A stretch of 64,000 bases of DNA, taken from Sphingomonas sp. LM7 (GTDB lineage Bacteria > Pseudomonadota > Alphaproteobacteria > Sphingomonadales > Sphingomonadaceae). The position numbers were made by a program, and so were the translations under genes. Location: contig NZ_CP019511.1 of the NCBI RefSeq assembly GCF_002002925.1, positions 2,170,001-2,234,000 of the forward strand, written 5' to 3'. Shown here one piece after another: positions 24,448 to 34,800 of the stretch. A model generated the notes under the pieces. The model made no database searches. It was not told where the DNA came from and saw nothing but the letters and a program-made list of their open reading frames with translations. Every line of letters begins with the position of its first letter. Positions within the stretch are counted from its first letter, which is position 1.

Positions 24448-24573
24448 GCAGAACCCCTCGCGACCAGCCCAGAAGCGAGCCGGCCTTGCCTTTAGCGTTC
24501 GTTGCGAATGATTAGCAATAGCGAAGTTTCGAACTCGCGGCTGGCCACTCTCGTAGCCAATCGCGAGCGATTC

Positions 24574-25140
24574 TCAGTCGGGCTTCTTCGCGACGCCGAC
24601 CAGCGCCGGGCGCAGCAGGCGGTCCTTGATCATGTAGCCGCTCTGGATTTCCTGGACGACGGTGCCCGGCTCGGCGTCGGCGGAAGGCACTTCCATCATC
24701 GCCTGGTGGCGATTGGGATCGAGCGCTTCGCCGACCGAGACGATCTTCGAGATGCCGTGGCGCGCGAACACCGAATCGATCTCGCGGCCCGTCGCCTCGA
24801 GGCCCACCACGAGGCCCTTGAGCTTCTCGTCCTCGCGCAGATCCGCCGGGATCGCCGCGAGCGCACGCGTCAGATTGTCGGAAACCGACAATATGTCCCG
24901 CGCGAATGCAGTCGCCGCATAGGCCCGCGCGTCCTGCGCCTCCTTCTCGGCCCGGCGCCGGACATTCTGCGTCTCGGCCTGCGCATACATCACCGCGGCG
25001 CGTGCCTCGGCGAGCTGCGCTTCCAGCTCGGCGGCGCGGTCATGCTCCGCCACTTCGGGCGCCGCTTCCGCAGTTTCCTCGCGAAGGTTGGTGTCCGCGT
25101 CCGTCAGGTCCGCGCTCATCTTCTCATTCTCGTTCGACAT
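24574..25140 (-). CDS. grpE: GrpE nucleotide-exchange factor
   Basis: 188 residues. An acidic disordered start, a long coiled coil (RAAELEAQLAEARAAVMYAQAETQNVRRRAEKE region; NVRRRAEKE is diagnostic), a four-helix part with LSVSDNLTRAL, and the C-terminal beta domain HQAMMEVPSADAEPGTVVQE and GYMIKDRLLRPALVGV. GrpE releases ADP from DnaK in the heat-shock cycle. It lies 12 nt downstream of hrcA on the same strand, so the repressor and chaperone cofactor are co-expressed. Confidence 0.97.
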   Translation of the reverse strand: MSNENEKMSADLTDADTNLREETAEAAPEVAEHDRAAELEAQLAEARAAVMYAQAETQNVRRRAEKEAQDARAYAATAFARDILSVSDNLTRALAAIPADLREDEKLKGLVVGLEATGREIDSVFARHGISKIVSVGEALDPNRHQAMMEVPSADAEPGTVVQEIQSGYMIKDRLLRPALVGVAKKPD

Positions 25141-25152
25141 GATTCCCGTTCG

Positions 25153-26196
25153 TCAGGCTAATAATCGGGCCAATGTGGCCGCCGTGAAATCCACCATGGG
25201 CACGACGCGCGCATAGTTCAACCGCGTGGGGCCGATCACCCCGACCACGCCGACCACCCGCCCGTCCAGCGCGCGCACCGGTTTTGCGATCACCGACGAC
25301 CCGGACAACGCAAAGAGCTTGTTCTCCGATCCGATGAAAATGCGCGTCGCCTCGCCTTCGCGCGCGCTGTCGAGCAATCGGGCGATCTCCTCCTTGCCTT
25401 CGAGCTCGTCGAGCAGCTGGCGGACGCGATCGAGATCCTCGGCCGCGGACGTGTCGATCAGCCGTGCCTGTCCGCGCACGATCAGCACCGGCCGGCGATC
25501 GCCATCCTCGCTCCACACCGCAAGCCCGCGCCCGACCAGGGTCGCGGCGGCGCTGTCCAGCGCGGCGCGGTGCTGGCCGAGATCGCGCTCGATTCGCGCC
25601 CGCGCCTGGCTGAGCGTCAGCCCGCTCAGCATCGCGCTGATATAATTCGCCGCCTGCTGAAGCGCCGCCGCGTCGATCCCCTCGGGAATTTCAACTACGC
25701 GATTTTCGACCGACCCGTCCTCGCCGACCAGCACCGCGAGGGCACGATCCTGGCTCAACGGCACGAAGCCGAACTGGCGCAGCGCCGGCTCGGCCTTGGG
25801 CACCAGCACCAGCCCGGCGCAGGACGACAGGCCCGAAAGCGCCGCGGTGGTGCTCGCCAGCGCCTCCTCGACCGGCCCCGCCTGCCCGGCACGCGATTCG
25901 ATCGCGGCGCGCTCCTCGGCCGAAGGCGCACTCGCCTGCATCATCCCGTCGACGAACAGGCGCAGCCCGGTCTGAGTCGGCATCCGCCCCGCGCTGGTAT
26001 GCGGCGCGGCGAGCAGCCCGGCTTCCTCCAGATCCTGCATGACGTTGCGGATCGAGGCGGGCGACAGATTGAGCGTCGAGATCTTCGATATGGTGCGCGA
26101 TCCCACCGGCGTGCCGCTGTCGAGATAGGATTCGACGACGATCCGAAACACGTCGCGCGCGCGATCGGTGAGTTCGTGGATCGGTGGGGTGCTCAT
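25153..26196 (-). CDS. hrcA: Heat-inducible transcription repressor HrcA
   Basis: 347 residues. N-terminal winged helix FRIVVESYLDSGTPVGSRTI then SKISTLNLSPASIRNVMQDL (about residues 16-60), LAAPHTSAGRMPT, then GAF-like and dimerisation parts with MLSGLTLSQARARIERDL and VVGVIGPTRLNYARVVPMVD. HrcA with GroEL represses CIRCE-bearing operons. I found no CIRCE element before this gene, so its own control is not evident here. It forms an operon with grpE. Confidence 0.95.
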   Translation of the reverse strand: MSTPPIHELTDRARDVFRIVVESYLDSGTPVGSRTISKISTLNLSPASIRNVMQDLEEAGLLAAPHTSAGRMPTQTGLRLFVDGMMQASAPSAEERAAIESRAGQAGPVEEALASTTAALSGLSSCAGLVLVPKAEPALRQFGFVPLSQDRALAVLVGEDGSVENRVVEIPEGIDAAALQQAANYISAMLSGLTLSQARARIERDLGQHRAALDSAAATLVGRGLAVWSEDGDRRPVLIVRGQARLIDTSAAEDLDRVRQLLDELEGKEEIARLLDSAREGEATRIFIGSENKLFALSGSSVIAKPVRALDGRVVGVVGVIGPTRLNYARVVPMVDFTAATLARLLA

Positions 26197-26240
26197 GCCA
26201 CCCTATGTAGCGTCCCGCGGCTCGGCCTCAACCTCCGTCG

Positions 26241-26285
26241 CCCTCAGCCCCTCCCTCTTCCATCGGGAGAGGGAGGGGCTGAGGG
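26241..26285 (-). terminator. 17-bp perfect stem after lipoprotein gene
   Basis: ccctcagcccctccctc (26241-26257), an 11-nt loop and gagggaggggctgaggg (26269-26285). It lies between the lipoprotein stop and hrcA and is the longest member of the CCCTCCCT palindrome family here. There is no T-run, so a terminator role is likely but not certain. Confidence 0.6.
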
Positions 26286-26303
26286 CCGGTAGGGTGAGGG
26301 TGA

Positions 26304-26801
26304 CTACGGCCGCGGCCCGATCAGCGCCTGGATCGGCAGCAGCTCCGCAGCGTGGCCCAGCGCATCGGCTATCGCCGCATTGTCGCGCCGACAGCCATAA
26401 TAGAAATGCAGCTTCTGGCTGTCGCCGATCGCGCGGGTCCAGATGACCTCCACGCTCGGCATGTCGGTCGGCGCCGATCCGCAGCGCGGCTCGTCGGGGG
26501 TATAGCGGATCTCGCCCGTGGCCGGACGATACGGGGCCAGCTTGGCGGCAAACGCGTCATATTCGGCCCTGGTCAGCCGGAAACTACGCTCGCCGGTCAC
26601 CGCAGTGAAGTTCTTGCCTTCGAACACGCCCGATCCATCGGGACGCACCGTCACTGCATAGACCGGGCAGCGGCCGAAGCAGGGTCCGGTCTCATAGCTG
26701 ATCGAATCGCCTTCGATCGGCCGCACCACATCGGGCCGCTCGGGCGCGACGCACCCTGCTAGTGCCAGCGCCGCCGCGCTCAATGCCATCCACTCGCGCA
26801 T
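26304..26801 (-). CDS. Lipoprotein with DUF6438-like domain
   Basis: 165 residues. Signal MREWMALSAAALALAGCVAP has a lipobox LAGC. The mature part, ISYETGPCFGRCPVYAVTV, holds a CxGxCP motif at the start of a small beta-rich domain, as in DUF6438 proteins, then EYDAFAAKLAPYRP and a region with two further Cys. Membrane-anchored and periplasmic; function unknown. GAGGGAG precedes the ATG. It sits between hrcA and rph, which are often immediate neighbours in relatives, so it may be an insertion in that block. It is divergent from rph. Confidence 0.8.
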   Translation of the reverse strand: MREWMALSAAALALAGCVAPERPDVVRPIEGDSISYETGPCFGRCPVYAVTVRPDGSGVFEGKNFTAVTGERSFRLTRAEYDAFAAKLAPYRPATGEIRYTPDEPRCGSAPTDMPSVEVIWTRAIGDSQKLHFYYGCRRDNAAIADALGHAAELLPIQALIGPRP

Positions 26802-26927
26802 ATTATACTCCCTCGGTTCCGCCCAGTACGGGTGCAGCCCGGCTTTGTTCCGGAGGCGGCGCGCGCACTGGTGCCGCCCTCCAACACCGTCTAGGTGGCG
26901 CCAACCAGTTTGCAGGAGAATGAACCG

Positions 26928-27641
26928 ATGCGCCCATCCGGCCGCGCCCCCGACGAAATGCGCACGATCACGATCGAACCCAACTTCACGCGTCACGCGG
27001 AGGGTTCGGTGCTGATCGGCTTCGGCGACACCCGCGTGCTGGTCACCGCAAGCATCGAAGAGCGGATCCCGCCCTGGCTGCGCGGCAAGGGCGAAGGCTG
27101 GGTCACCGCCGAATATGGCATGCTCCCGCGCGCCACTCACACGCGCAGCGCACGCGAAGCGGCCAAGGGCAAGCAATCGGGCCGCACCCAGGAGATCCAG
27201 CGGCTGATCGGGCGCTCGCTCCGCGCGGTCACCGATCTCAAGCTGCTTGGCGAGCGTCAGATCACGCTCGATTGCGACGTGATCCAGGCCGATGGCGGCA
27301 CGCGTACGGCGGCGATCAGCGGCGCCTGGGTGGCGCTGCGCATCGCGACCAACAAGCTGCTGGCGGCAGGCCTGCTCGACAAGGACCCGATCCTGACGCA
27401 GGTCGCCGCGGTCAGCTGCGGCATCTATCAGGGCAATCCGGTGCTCGACCTCGACTATGACGAAGACAGCGCCGCCGATGCCGACGCCAACTTCGTCCTC
27501 CTCGCCGACGGCAAGATCGCCGAGGCGCAGGCGACGGCCGAGGGCGCGACCTATGACGAAGAAGGCCTGCTCCGCCTGCTCCGCCTTGCGCGGATCGGGT
27601 GCAACCAGATCTTCGCTGCGCAGTTGAAGGCCGTAGGATGA
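26928..27641 (+). CDS. rph: Ribonuclease PH
   Basis: 237 residues. [55 protein letters not shown] and [20 protein letters not shown] are the phosphate- and tRNA-binding signatures. [15 protein letters not shown] is the catalytic Asp region. It is a phosphorolytic 3'-5' exonuclease trimming tRNA 3' ends. The ATG has AGGAGA 8 nt upstream. The stop overlaps rdgB by 4 nt (ATGA). Confidence 0.97.
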   Translation: MRPSGRAPDEMRTITIEPNFTRHAEGSVLIGFGDTRVLVTASIEERIPPWLRGKGEGWVTAEYGMLPRATHTRSAREAAKGKQSGRTQEIQRLIGRSLRAVTDLKLLGERQITLDCDVIQADGGTRTAAISGAWVALRIATNKLLAAGLLDKDPILTQVAAVSCGIYQGNPVLDLDYDEDSAADADANFVLLADGKIAEAQATAEGATYDEEGLLRLLRLARIGCNQIFAAQLKAVG

Positions 27642-28267
27642 GCGGCGAAGGCGACACCCCCCAGGCGATCCGCAAGCTGAAGCCCGGCAAGCTGGTGATC
27701 GCCAGCCACAACCCCGGCAAGGTGCGCGAGATCAAGGCACTGCTCGGTCCCTATGGGATCGAGCCGGTGTCCGCCGCCGAGCTCGACTTGCCCGAGCCCG
27801 ACGAGACGGGGACGACCTTCGTCGCCAACGCCGAACTCAAGGCGCTGCAGGCCGCGGACCTGTCGGGGCTTCCAGCGCTGGCCGATGATTCCGGCCTGTG
27901 CGTCGAGGCGCTGGGCGGCGATCCCGGCATCTTCTCGGCACGCTGGGCCGGCGAGACCAAAGACTTCGGCGTCGCGATGCAGCGCGTCGAGGACAAGCTC
28001 GCCGCACTCCCGCCTGAGACCGGCCGCGATGCACATTTCGTCTGCGCGCTCGCTATCGCCTGGCCCGACGGCCATGTCGAATGGTTCGAGGGCCGCGCCG
28101 ACGGCGTGCTGGTCTGGCCGCCGCGCGGGCAACACGGCTTTGGCTATGATCCCGTCTTCGTGCCCAACGGCCACGACATCACCTATGGCGAGATGGACCC
28201 CGACGCCAAGCACGCGATGAGCCACCGCGCCGACGCGTTTCGGCAATTGGTAAGCGCAGTATTTTAG
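27638..28267 (+). CDS. rdgB: RdgB/HAM1 non-canonical purine NTP pyrophosphatase
   Basis: 209 residues. [18 protein letters not shown] (substrate loop), [30 protein letters not shown] then SARWAG (catalytic Asp), and HGFGYDPVF with a C-terminal MSHRADAF. It hydrolyses ITP, dITP and XTP, keeping damaged purines out of nucleic acids. It is coupled to rph through an ATGA overlap. A long palindromic repeat follows the stop. Confidence 0.96.
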   Translation: MSGEGDTPQAIRKLKPGKLVIASHNPGKVREIKALLGPYGIEPVSAAELDLPEPDETGTTFVANAELKALQAADLSGLPALADDSGLCVEALGGDPGIFSARWAGETKDFGVAMQRVEDKLAALPPETGRDAHFVCALAIAWPDGHVEWFEGRADGVLVWPPRGQHGFGYDPVFVPNGHDITYGEMDPDAKHAMSHRADAFRQLVSAVF

Positions 28268-28273
28268 TTCTTC

Positions 28274-28379
28274 GTCACTCCGGCCTTGTGCCGGGGTCCA
28301 CTTCGCGGATGGGCGAGAAGCTCGAGCCTCTAGTCTAGCCGTCGCGGCACCGTGGACCCCGGCACAAGGCCGGGGTGAC
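28274..28379. repeat. 28-nt-arm inverted repeat (dispersed type)
   Basis: gtcactccggccttgtgccg (then gggtccac) and gtggaccccggcacaaggcc (then ggggtgac) are complementary over 28 nt with one mismatch. They are separated by 50 nt. The form GTCACCCCGGCCTTGTGCCGGGG is a well-known mobile palindrome of sphingomonad genomes. It separates convergent rdgB and the lyase gene. Confidence 0.85.
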
Positions 28380-28386
28380 GGGTGAT

Positions 28387-31092
28387 TTAAGGCCGATAAC
28401 TCGGCGCCTGCTCCGGATTTGCCTGGTCCGCCCGCGGCGCGCGTGTCGGAACCGGCACCGTGTCGAGCGCCTCCGGGACCAGCGCCAGCGTCTGGATCGC
28501 CGCCAGCCCCCATTGCGATGCACCGTTGGTCGAAATGCCCGGCCATTCCACCACCCCGCCGGGCAGCTTCACCCGCGGGTCCGCGGCCATGCGCTGCCCG
28601 GCTTCGCCCGAATAGAATTCCTCCGCCGCACGCTTGGCGAGCGCGGCGTCGCCGGTCGCCTTCGCGACATAAGCAGTCAGCCGCGAATGGCCCTGCTTCA
28701 AGTTGCGTCCGCCATAGGGCCGGTTGAACTTCGCCGCCCATTCGTCGCGCGGCGCATTGAACCAGCGGCAATAGTCGAGCCACGCCTGGCGGAAGCGCGG
28801 CACGTCGATCAGCTGGATCAGCTCGGCCTGGATCTCGACAGCACCGAACACGGCGTTGAGGTGCGATATCCCAATGTTGTCGCGGCTCAGGAACCGCCCG
28901 CTCTTGAGGTCATAGGGCGCGCCGCCGGTCAGCCAGCCATTGGGCAGGCGGCCGATGCTGTCCATCCCCGCGACGATGCGGTCGCGCCACTTCCTGTCGC
29001 CGGTCCGCTCCCATTCCGTGAGCCACGCGCCCGCGCACACCGCCCAGGTGGTGCCGAACGCCATCTGGATCACGCCCGCGGGCAAGTTCTCTTTCGGCGC
29101 GCTGGTCTTGCGGCCGATCTCGACGCCGGCGAGTGTCTGTTCCGACGTGGCGAGCGTCCGCATCAGGTCGCCCACCCGCTCGTCGGCAGTGAGATAATAG
29201 AAGATGCGGCGATAGGCGGCGTTGCTGACGCGCGGCTGCTTCGAGCTGTCGCTCCAGTGCTGGACGCCATGCCGCGTGCCGAGCCCGGCGAAACGGCCCA
29301 TGTGGTACATGTCGACTTCGCCGGTGTGCCGCGTCATCGCCTCGGCCAGCCGCCACGTCTTGGCATCGCCCGAGCGCAGCGCGGTGTACCACAGCCACAA
29401 ATCGGGCGAGAGTTCGGAGTTCGCCCAGGCGAAGCCGCCGATGTCGTACTTCCACTGGTGCCGGTCGCTGTCATAGCTGTGCATCACGTCGCCATGATCC
29501 CAGAAGCCGTACCAGCTCCGCCGATCGACTTCGCCGTCGTAGAAATCGACGAGGTTGGCGAGCTGGTCCTCGATCCGCGCGCGCGCCGGCGTCGAGCGGT
29601 CGGGCAGGCCCCAGTCGCCGAACACGCCGGCAGCATGGAGGTGCGCAGGCTCGGCCATCAACTGCGGCGGCGTGGCAGCGGCGCGAGCGAGCGCCTGGAG
29701 CCGCGGCGTCTCGGGCGTCGCGTCGAATGCCCAGAGCATCAGCTCGCTGGTGCGCGCGATCCCCTTGGCGTCGTCCCAGCCGGGCTCGTAATCCTCATAG
29801 GTAACGTCGAGCCCTTCGTTCTGCGCGGCGAAGCTCTCCATCCCCATCGTGCCGTGATAGGGGCGCAGGTCCATCGGCCTGGCCTCGGGGGACCATAGCC
29901 AGGCGGTGAGGCTGGCGGTGTCCGTAGCGGCGTTGCGAATGTCGATCTGGCTCGGGTGACGCTGCCAGAAATAGCGCGTGGCGATCCCCGCCCCGCCCTG
30001 CGGCGAACCGACATAGCCGAAGCCGGGCGCGCGGCGCCCTTCGTCGCCATCGATCCAGCCATGGCCTTCGCCGGTGCGCTTGGTCAGGGTGAAGCCATTG
30101 GCCGAGAGCTGGGCAAGGCTGAAGTCGCTCCACGCCGGGATGCGCTCGAGCAGCTTGCCCACCGGATCGCGAATCTCGGCGGTGACCGCCTTGCCGGCGA
30201 TCTGCGCCTCGCGCACTGCCTTGCCCGGATCGCGACGCAATCCGGTCAGCGGGCGCACCGCTTCAACGAACATCGCATCGTCAGCAGTGGCGAGGCGGAC
30301 ATGACGGTCGTGCAGCGGCCCGCGCATCGGCACATCGGTCGCGATGCCGAGCGCCGCGATATGGTCGGTCGCCTCGATATCGAGGACGAAGCTGTGCACC
30401 ACGCGCAGCGCGTCCGAACCGGCATAGGCATAGAGCCGCACCACGAAGGGCAGGACCGAACGCCCGCCGCCGACATGATGCCCCTCAAGCCGCACCACCG
30501 CGCGCACCGGCCCCTTCTGCTCGACCACTGCGCGCTCGATCGTGCCGGTCAGCGCGACGCGCTCGCCCTCGGGCGAACCCGCGCGGATCTCGCCGAGCAG
30601 GCGGGCATTGGTGAGCAAGGTACGCTCGCCGATCTTCGCCGTTCGCACCGCGGCGGAACCGCTCTTGGCGACTTCCCACTCGAGCGCCCCTGAGCGGATC
30701 AGGATCGCGTCCCCCGTCTCGCGCACCGACACCGGCGCAGCGGGCAGCGCGGGCCGGCCCGAAGCAACGGTCAGCTTCTCGCCGCCCTGCCCCGCCGGCA
30801 CCGCATGCGCGGTCCATTTGATCGAGCCGTCGGGCCAATAGGCGGTCGGCCAGCTCTGCGACGGCACTTCACCGGCGCTAGAGCGGACGGTCAGCGCCTG
30901 CCCCTTGGCAAGCGCGCCGCGCGCCCAGGCAACACCGAAGGTCTGGCCATTGTGGAGCTCGGGCGCGGCACCGTCGATCCAGCGGATCGGCGCTTCGACT
31001 GCCTTGCCGCGCCGCGACTGCGCCAGCGCGGGGCCTGCGACTGCCGCCGACAGGATCGTCCCGGCCATCATCGTCCGTCGCGTGACGCCCAT
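28387..31092 (-). CDS. Exo-rhamnogalacturonan lyase-like protein (PL26-type)
   Basis: 901 residues with a twin-arginine-like export signal (GVTRRTMMAGTILSAAVAGPA, cleavage near ALAQ). N-terminal RIFT-barrel-like part begins IRWIDGAAPELHNGQTFGVA; a central beta-sandwich has YWPDGSIKWTAHA; the large C-terminal helical toroid holds GFWDHGDVMHSYD, DIGGFAWANSE and TRHTGEVDMYHMG with many His/Trp/Tyr typical of a sugar cleft. The architecture matches the PcRGLX/YetA-like family, whose fungal member is an exo-acting lyase on rhamnogalacturonan I. It lies 9 nt after a DUF6250 lipoprotein gene and a TonB receptor gene, in a pectin-uptake layout. Enzyme class is inferred from remembered architecture. 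Confidence 0.7.
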   Translation of the reverse strand: MGVTRRTMMAGTILSAAVAGPALAQSRRGKAVEAPIRWIDGAAPELHNGQTFGVAWARGALAKGQALTVRSSAGEVPSQSWPTAYWPDGSIKWTAHAVPAGQGGEKLTVASGRPALPAAPVSVRETGDAILIRSGALEWEVAKSGSAAVRTAKIGERTLLTNARLLGEIRAGSPEGERVALTGTIERAVVEQKGPVRAVVRLEGHHVGGGRSVLPFVVRLYAYAGSDALRVVHSFVLDIEATDHIAALGIATDVPMRGPLHDRHVRLATADDAMFVEAVRPLTGLRRDPGKAVREAQIAGKAVTAEIRDPVGKLLERIPAWSDFSLAQLSANGFTLTKRTGEGHGWIDGDEGRRAPGFGYVGSPQGGAGIATRYFWQRHPSQIDIRNAATDTASLTAWLWSPEARPMDLRPYHGTMGMESFAAQNEGLDVTYEDYEPGWDDAKGIARTSELMLWAFDATPETPRLQALARAAATPPQLMAEPAHLHAAGVFGDWGLPDRSTPARARIEDQLANLVDFYDGEVDRRSWYGFWDHGDVMHSYDSDRHQWKYDIGGFAWANSELSPDLWLWYTALRSGDAKTWRLAEAMTRHTGEVDMYHMGRFAGLGTRHGVQHWSDSSKQPRVSNAAYRRIFYYLTADERVGDLMRTLATSEQTLAGVEIGRKTSAPKENLPAGVIQMAFGTTWAVCAGAWLTEWERTGDRKWRDRIVAGMDSIGRLPNGWLTGGAPYDLKSGRFLSRDNIGISHLNAVFGAVEIQAELIQLIDVPRFRQAWLDYCRWFNAPRDEWAAKFNRPYGGRNLKQGHSRLTAYVAKATGDAALAKRAAEEFYSGEAGQRMAADPRVKLPGGVVEWPGISTNGASQWGLAAIQTLALVPEALDTVPVPTRAPRADQANPEQAPSYRP

Positions 31093-31101
31093 GTCTCTCT
31101 C

Positions 31102-31761
31102 CTATGGTTTTCCGATGCGCAGGTTGCGGATGCGCAAATGGCTCTTGGTAGTACGCAGCGCGAACCAGCCCCTTTTGTAGGGCTTGGCGTCGTTGAGTTC
31201 GAAGATCCGCCGCCCGTCGCGCTCAACGGCAATGTGCCGCCCGTCGGCGATCAGCCGCACGCGCGTCCAGCGATTGGCGACGAGCAGATTTTCGCTGCCC
31301 TTAAGGTCGTGCGCCGGCAGCAGCGGCCGGTTGCCCGGCTCGCCGACATAGCGTCGAAAGCGCGTCGTGGTGTTCCGGTTGCCGCCGATCCCGACATAAT
31401 AGGTCTGGAGATCGTCATAGTCGGCGAATGCGCCCGAGCGCTTCTTGCCGAACACCGACCCGCTGGCAGCGGCGGGGTCGCGCGCCATCCAGAACGCGTT
31501 GAGGTCGCTGACTTCATCCAGCGCGCCGCCCTCGGACACCGCCAGCGCCTCGAACTCGATCGTCACCGGCCCCTTGAGTTCACGCGTATACCAGAGCGAC
31601 AATCCGGCCGGCGTCTCGATGTCGATAACCTCGCCGATCGTGACCAGCGCCGCCTGCTCGGCCGCGATCTTCCATTCGGTCGCAGCAGGGGTAATCGCGG
31701 GCCGCGCACCCGACGCGCAGCCCGCGGCAAGCAGGCATCCGGCTAGCGCAACAGGACGCAA
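31102..31761 (-). CDS. DUF6250-type lipoprotein
   Basis: About 219 residues. A short signal with lipobox (LLAAGC) starts after TTG 31761; a longer in-frame start at TTG 31797 is possible. The mature domain is a beta-sandwich of the concanavalin/DUF1080-like kind: FEALAVSEGGALDEVSDLNA then FWMARDP, TYYVGIGGNRNTTTRFRRYV, and KPYKRGWFALRTTKSHLRIR. DUF6250 domains accompany pectin and ulvan lyases, probably as carbohydrate-binding or auxiliary hydrolases. Middle gene of the receptor-lipoprotein-lyase operon. Confidence 0.72.
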   Translation of the reverse strand: MRPVALAGCLLAAGCASGARPAITPAATEWKIAAEQAALVTIGEVIDIETPAGLSLWYTRELKGPVTIEFEALAVSEGGALDEVSDLNAFWMARDPAAASGSVFGKKRSGAFADYDDLQTYYVGIGGNRNTTTRFRRYVGEPGNRPLLPAHDLKGSENLLVANRWTRVRLIADGRHIAVERDGRRIFELNDAKPYKRGWFALRTTKSHLRIRNLRIGKP

Positions 31762-31815
31762 AACCGGAATACCCCTACGCCCAGCCGCAGGCAGCAAAAT
31801 CCGGTCGGACCTGCA

Positions 31816-34800
31816 TCACAGCTTCCACTGCATGCCGACGAAGATGCGCTGGCCCGGATAGTTATACTCCACCGGCTTGGACGCATCGATATAGGTCTGG
31901 CTGTATTCCTTGCCCAGATTCAGCCCCTCCACCCAGACGCTGTACTTGTCGGTCAGCCGGAACATGACCTTGGCATCGATGAAGGTCTCACCCTTGCGGA
32001 AGATCGGGCTGTTGTCGAAGTTCGCGTCCGACGCCACGGCAAGCCAGTCGCTGCGCCGGTTGTACGAAATGCGGGCGTTCAGGAAGCCCTTATCGTAGAA
32101 CAGGCTGCCGTTGTACGTGTACTTCGACAGGCCGGGATAGCCGTCGAGCGCTTCGCCGGTGGACTGGTTGGTCAAGCCCGAATTGATCACACGGGCATAA
32201 GTGAAGTTGCCGCCCACGCCGAAGCCATCGAACGGCCCCGGCAGGAAGCTGAACACCGTCTGCGCGCTGACTTCGATGCCGTCGAGCTTGGCACCGAACG
32301 CGTTGACCGGCTGACGCACCGTATAGGTGGTGCCGTCATGATAGAGATCGACCCCGGTGCGGGTCACGTTGGGGACGACGAAGCTCTTGATGTCCTTGTA
32401 ATAATAGCCAACGCTGATCAGCGTATCGCGGTTCGGATACCAGGACGCGTTCACGTCGAACTGGTCGGCGCGATAGGGCTGCAGATCGGGATTGCCCGCC
32501 GTGCAGGTATCATCGACGCCGATCGCATCGAGCGTGTCGATCGTGCAGTTGATCGTCGGGGCAAGGTCGGTGGGCTTCGGCCGTGCCATATTCTTGGCAT
32601 AGGTGCCGCGGACGAACAGGTTAGGCACCACTTCGAGGTTGAGGTTCACAGCGGGCAGCCAGTCCTCGTACTTGTTCTCGATCGTGATTTCTTGGGTGAG
32701 CGCCTGTACCGTCTCGGTCACCGCCGGGATGCCGGGCACGCCGGTGCCCGGGCGAATGCGGATCTCGTTGCGGCGGTTGGTGCCCATCGCCCGGTCGCGC
32801 GTCTTCGTATAGCGCACGCCGATATTGCCGCTGAGCTTCATGCCGAGCAGTTCCTGCTCGAAATTCGCCTTGAGATAGGCCGACGCGATCTGCTCGTCGA
32901 TGACATAGGCCGGGATCTGCGGCAGCCCGTTGGCGTCGCGGACCAGCGCCTGGGTGAAGCGCGACAGATCATAATAATTGCCAAGCTCCGGAGCGAATTC
33001 GGCAAAACCGATCCGGCCCGGCGCACCCGAAGGCGCGCCCTGCAGTCCGGTGAAAAGCGGCGAGCCGCCATTGACCACCCCGGTCTGCGCGAGGAACGCC
33101 TGATACTGCGCCTGCGTCCAGTAATAGGTGTCGGCCGCCGGACCGCTCGCCGGGACCGGCCCGATCACGGTGTTGTAGCTGACATTGGCCGTGCTCTGGA
33201 ACACTGCAGGCGAGCCGACGATGCCCGCCGCGGGCACGGCCGGGACCGCCGCCTGGAGCAGCCGGCCGCCACCGCCCTGATAGCGGAAATAGCTCTGGTC
33301 GCGGAACTGGCCGCCCCATTCGATCGTGGTGAACGGGCCCCAGCCGAGCTCGTAATCCATGTCCAGCTGCGCCAGCTTCTCGTTCGAGCCCTCGTCCGAC
33401 GGACGGTATTGCACCGTCGGCCCCGCCTGGACGAGCGCCTGCCCGTTCGCGCCATTCCGGGCGACGCCATAGTCTGCCGCATTGGCCGGATCGAAGCTCG
33501 ACGGGAAGCCGAACACCGGGAGCCCGAGTTCGTTGCGGCGATCGACGGTGATCCCGCTGACGCCGGTGCTGAGCGACACCAGATTGGTATTGTTGATCAG
33601 CTGCGCCTTCGAATAGGCGCCGAGGCCCCGCACCTTGAGCCGATCGAGATCCCAGTCGAACCCGGTCTGGTAATATTGAGTGAACTGGTCGTAATCGAAG
33701 TTGCGGCGCTGGACGCTGACGATGCTGTTCGCACCGTTGTAATTGGGCGCATTGGCAGTGCCGACATTGACGCCGTTGAGCGCCAGCGTCGAGCTGGTGA
33801 CGACATGGTCCTCGATCGTGAAGGTGCCGTCGGTGATGCGCGGGCGCGAGGTGCCGCCCGCGGCATTGGCCGGCAGCGCGGCATCGTAATTATAGCGCTC
33901 GAACCGGTCGGCGTTGATCGAGTAATTGATGTCGCGGAGCTGCTGGCGGCGCTTGTTGAGCTGCCCCTGCACCCAGAAGTTGAAATTGTCCGTAGGGCGG
34001 AACTGCGCCTGCAGGTCGACCGAGGTGCGGTAGTCGCGCCGGTCGAGCGAGCGATAGCGATAGATGGTCGGCGCCCAATCGAAGAACTGGGTTTCGCAGG
34101 CGAGACGGTTGGCGGTGGCCACCGCCGCAGTGCCGCCGGTCACGCCCGCGCAGCTCTCATAGGTGTTGAAGCCCGAATAAGCCGAATTCGCGATCGTCTT
34201 CTCGGTCGAGCGATCGAAATCGGCGATCCGCTTCCAGTTGGTATTCGCAGCGAAGTCCGAGCGCGTATCGACCGCGCTGTGCGTTACGTTGACGATGAAG
34301 CCGAAGCGGCCGTCGAGCAGGTCGCCGCGGCCGGCCAGGAAATTAAGGCGCGGCTGCCAGGTCTCGGTCAAATCGAGGCGCTGGCCCTCGGCCTTGATGC
34401 TGAAGATCGGATCCTTGAGGTCGAGCGGGCGCCGCGTCTCGACCGAGACGGTGCCGCCGATGCCGCCCTCGGGCAGATCGACCATATAACCCTTGTAGAC
34501 GTCGATCGACTTGACCAGTTCGACCGCGAGCTCGCGGAAGTCGCCGCCGCGGCCGCCGGTGGCGCTCTGCTGGCTGACACCGTTGATCTGGACGCGGTTG
34601 AGATCAGGCTCGACGCCGCGGATCGAAACCTGGGTGCCTTCGCCGAACTCGCGGCTGAGCTGGACACCGGTGATGCGGCTCAGTGCCTCACCGACATTCT
34701 TGTCGGGGAAGCTGGCGATATCGTCGGCGACGATCGAATCGACGACCGTGCCGGAATTCTTCTTGCGGCCGATCGCCGACTGGAGGCTCGCACGCGTGCC

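Noticed and set aside
26197..26240. CIRCE operator before hrcA
   Set aside because: Looked for TTAGCACTC-N9-GAGTGCTAA; not present.
26802..26850. EcfG-like GGAAC-N16-CGTA before the lipoprotein gene on the minus strand
   Set aside because: Only three of four bases match in the -10 box; too weak to call.
28375..29898. 507-codon plus-strand frame opposite the lyase gene
   Set aside because: Antisense shadow of a full-length lyase with a signal peptide.
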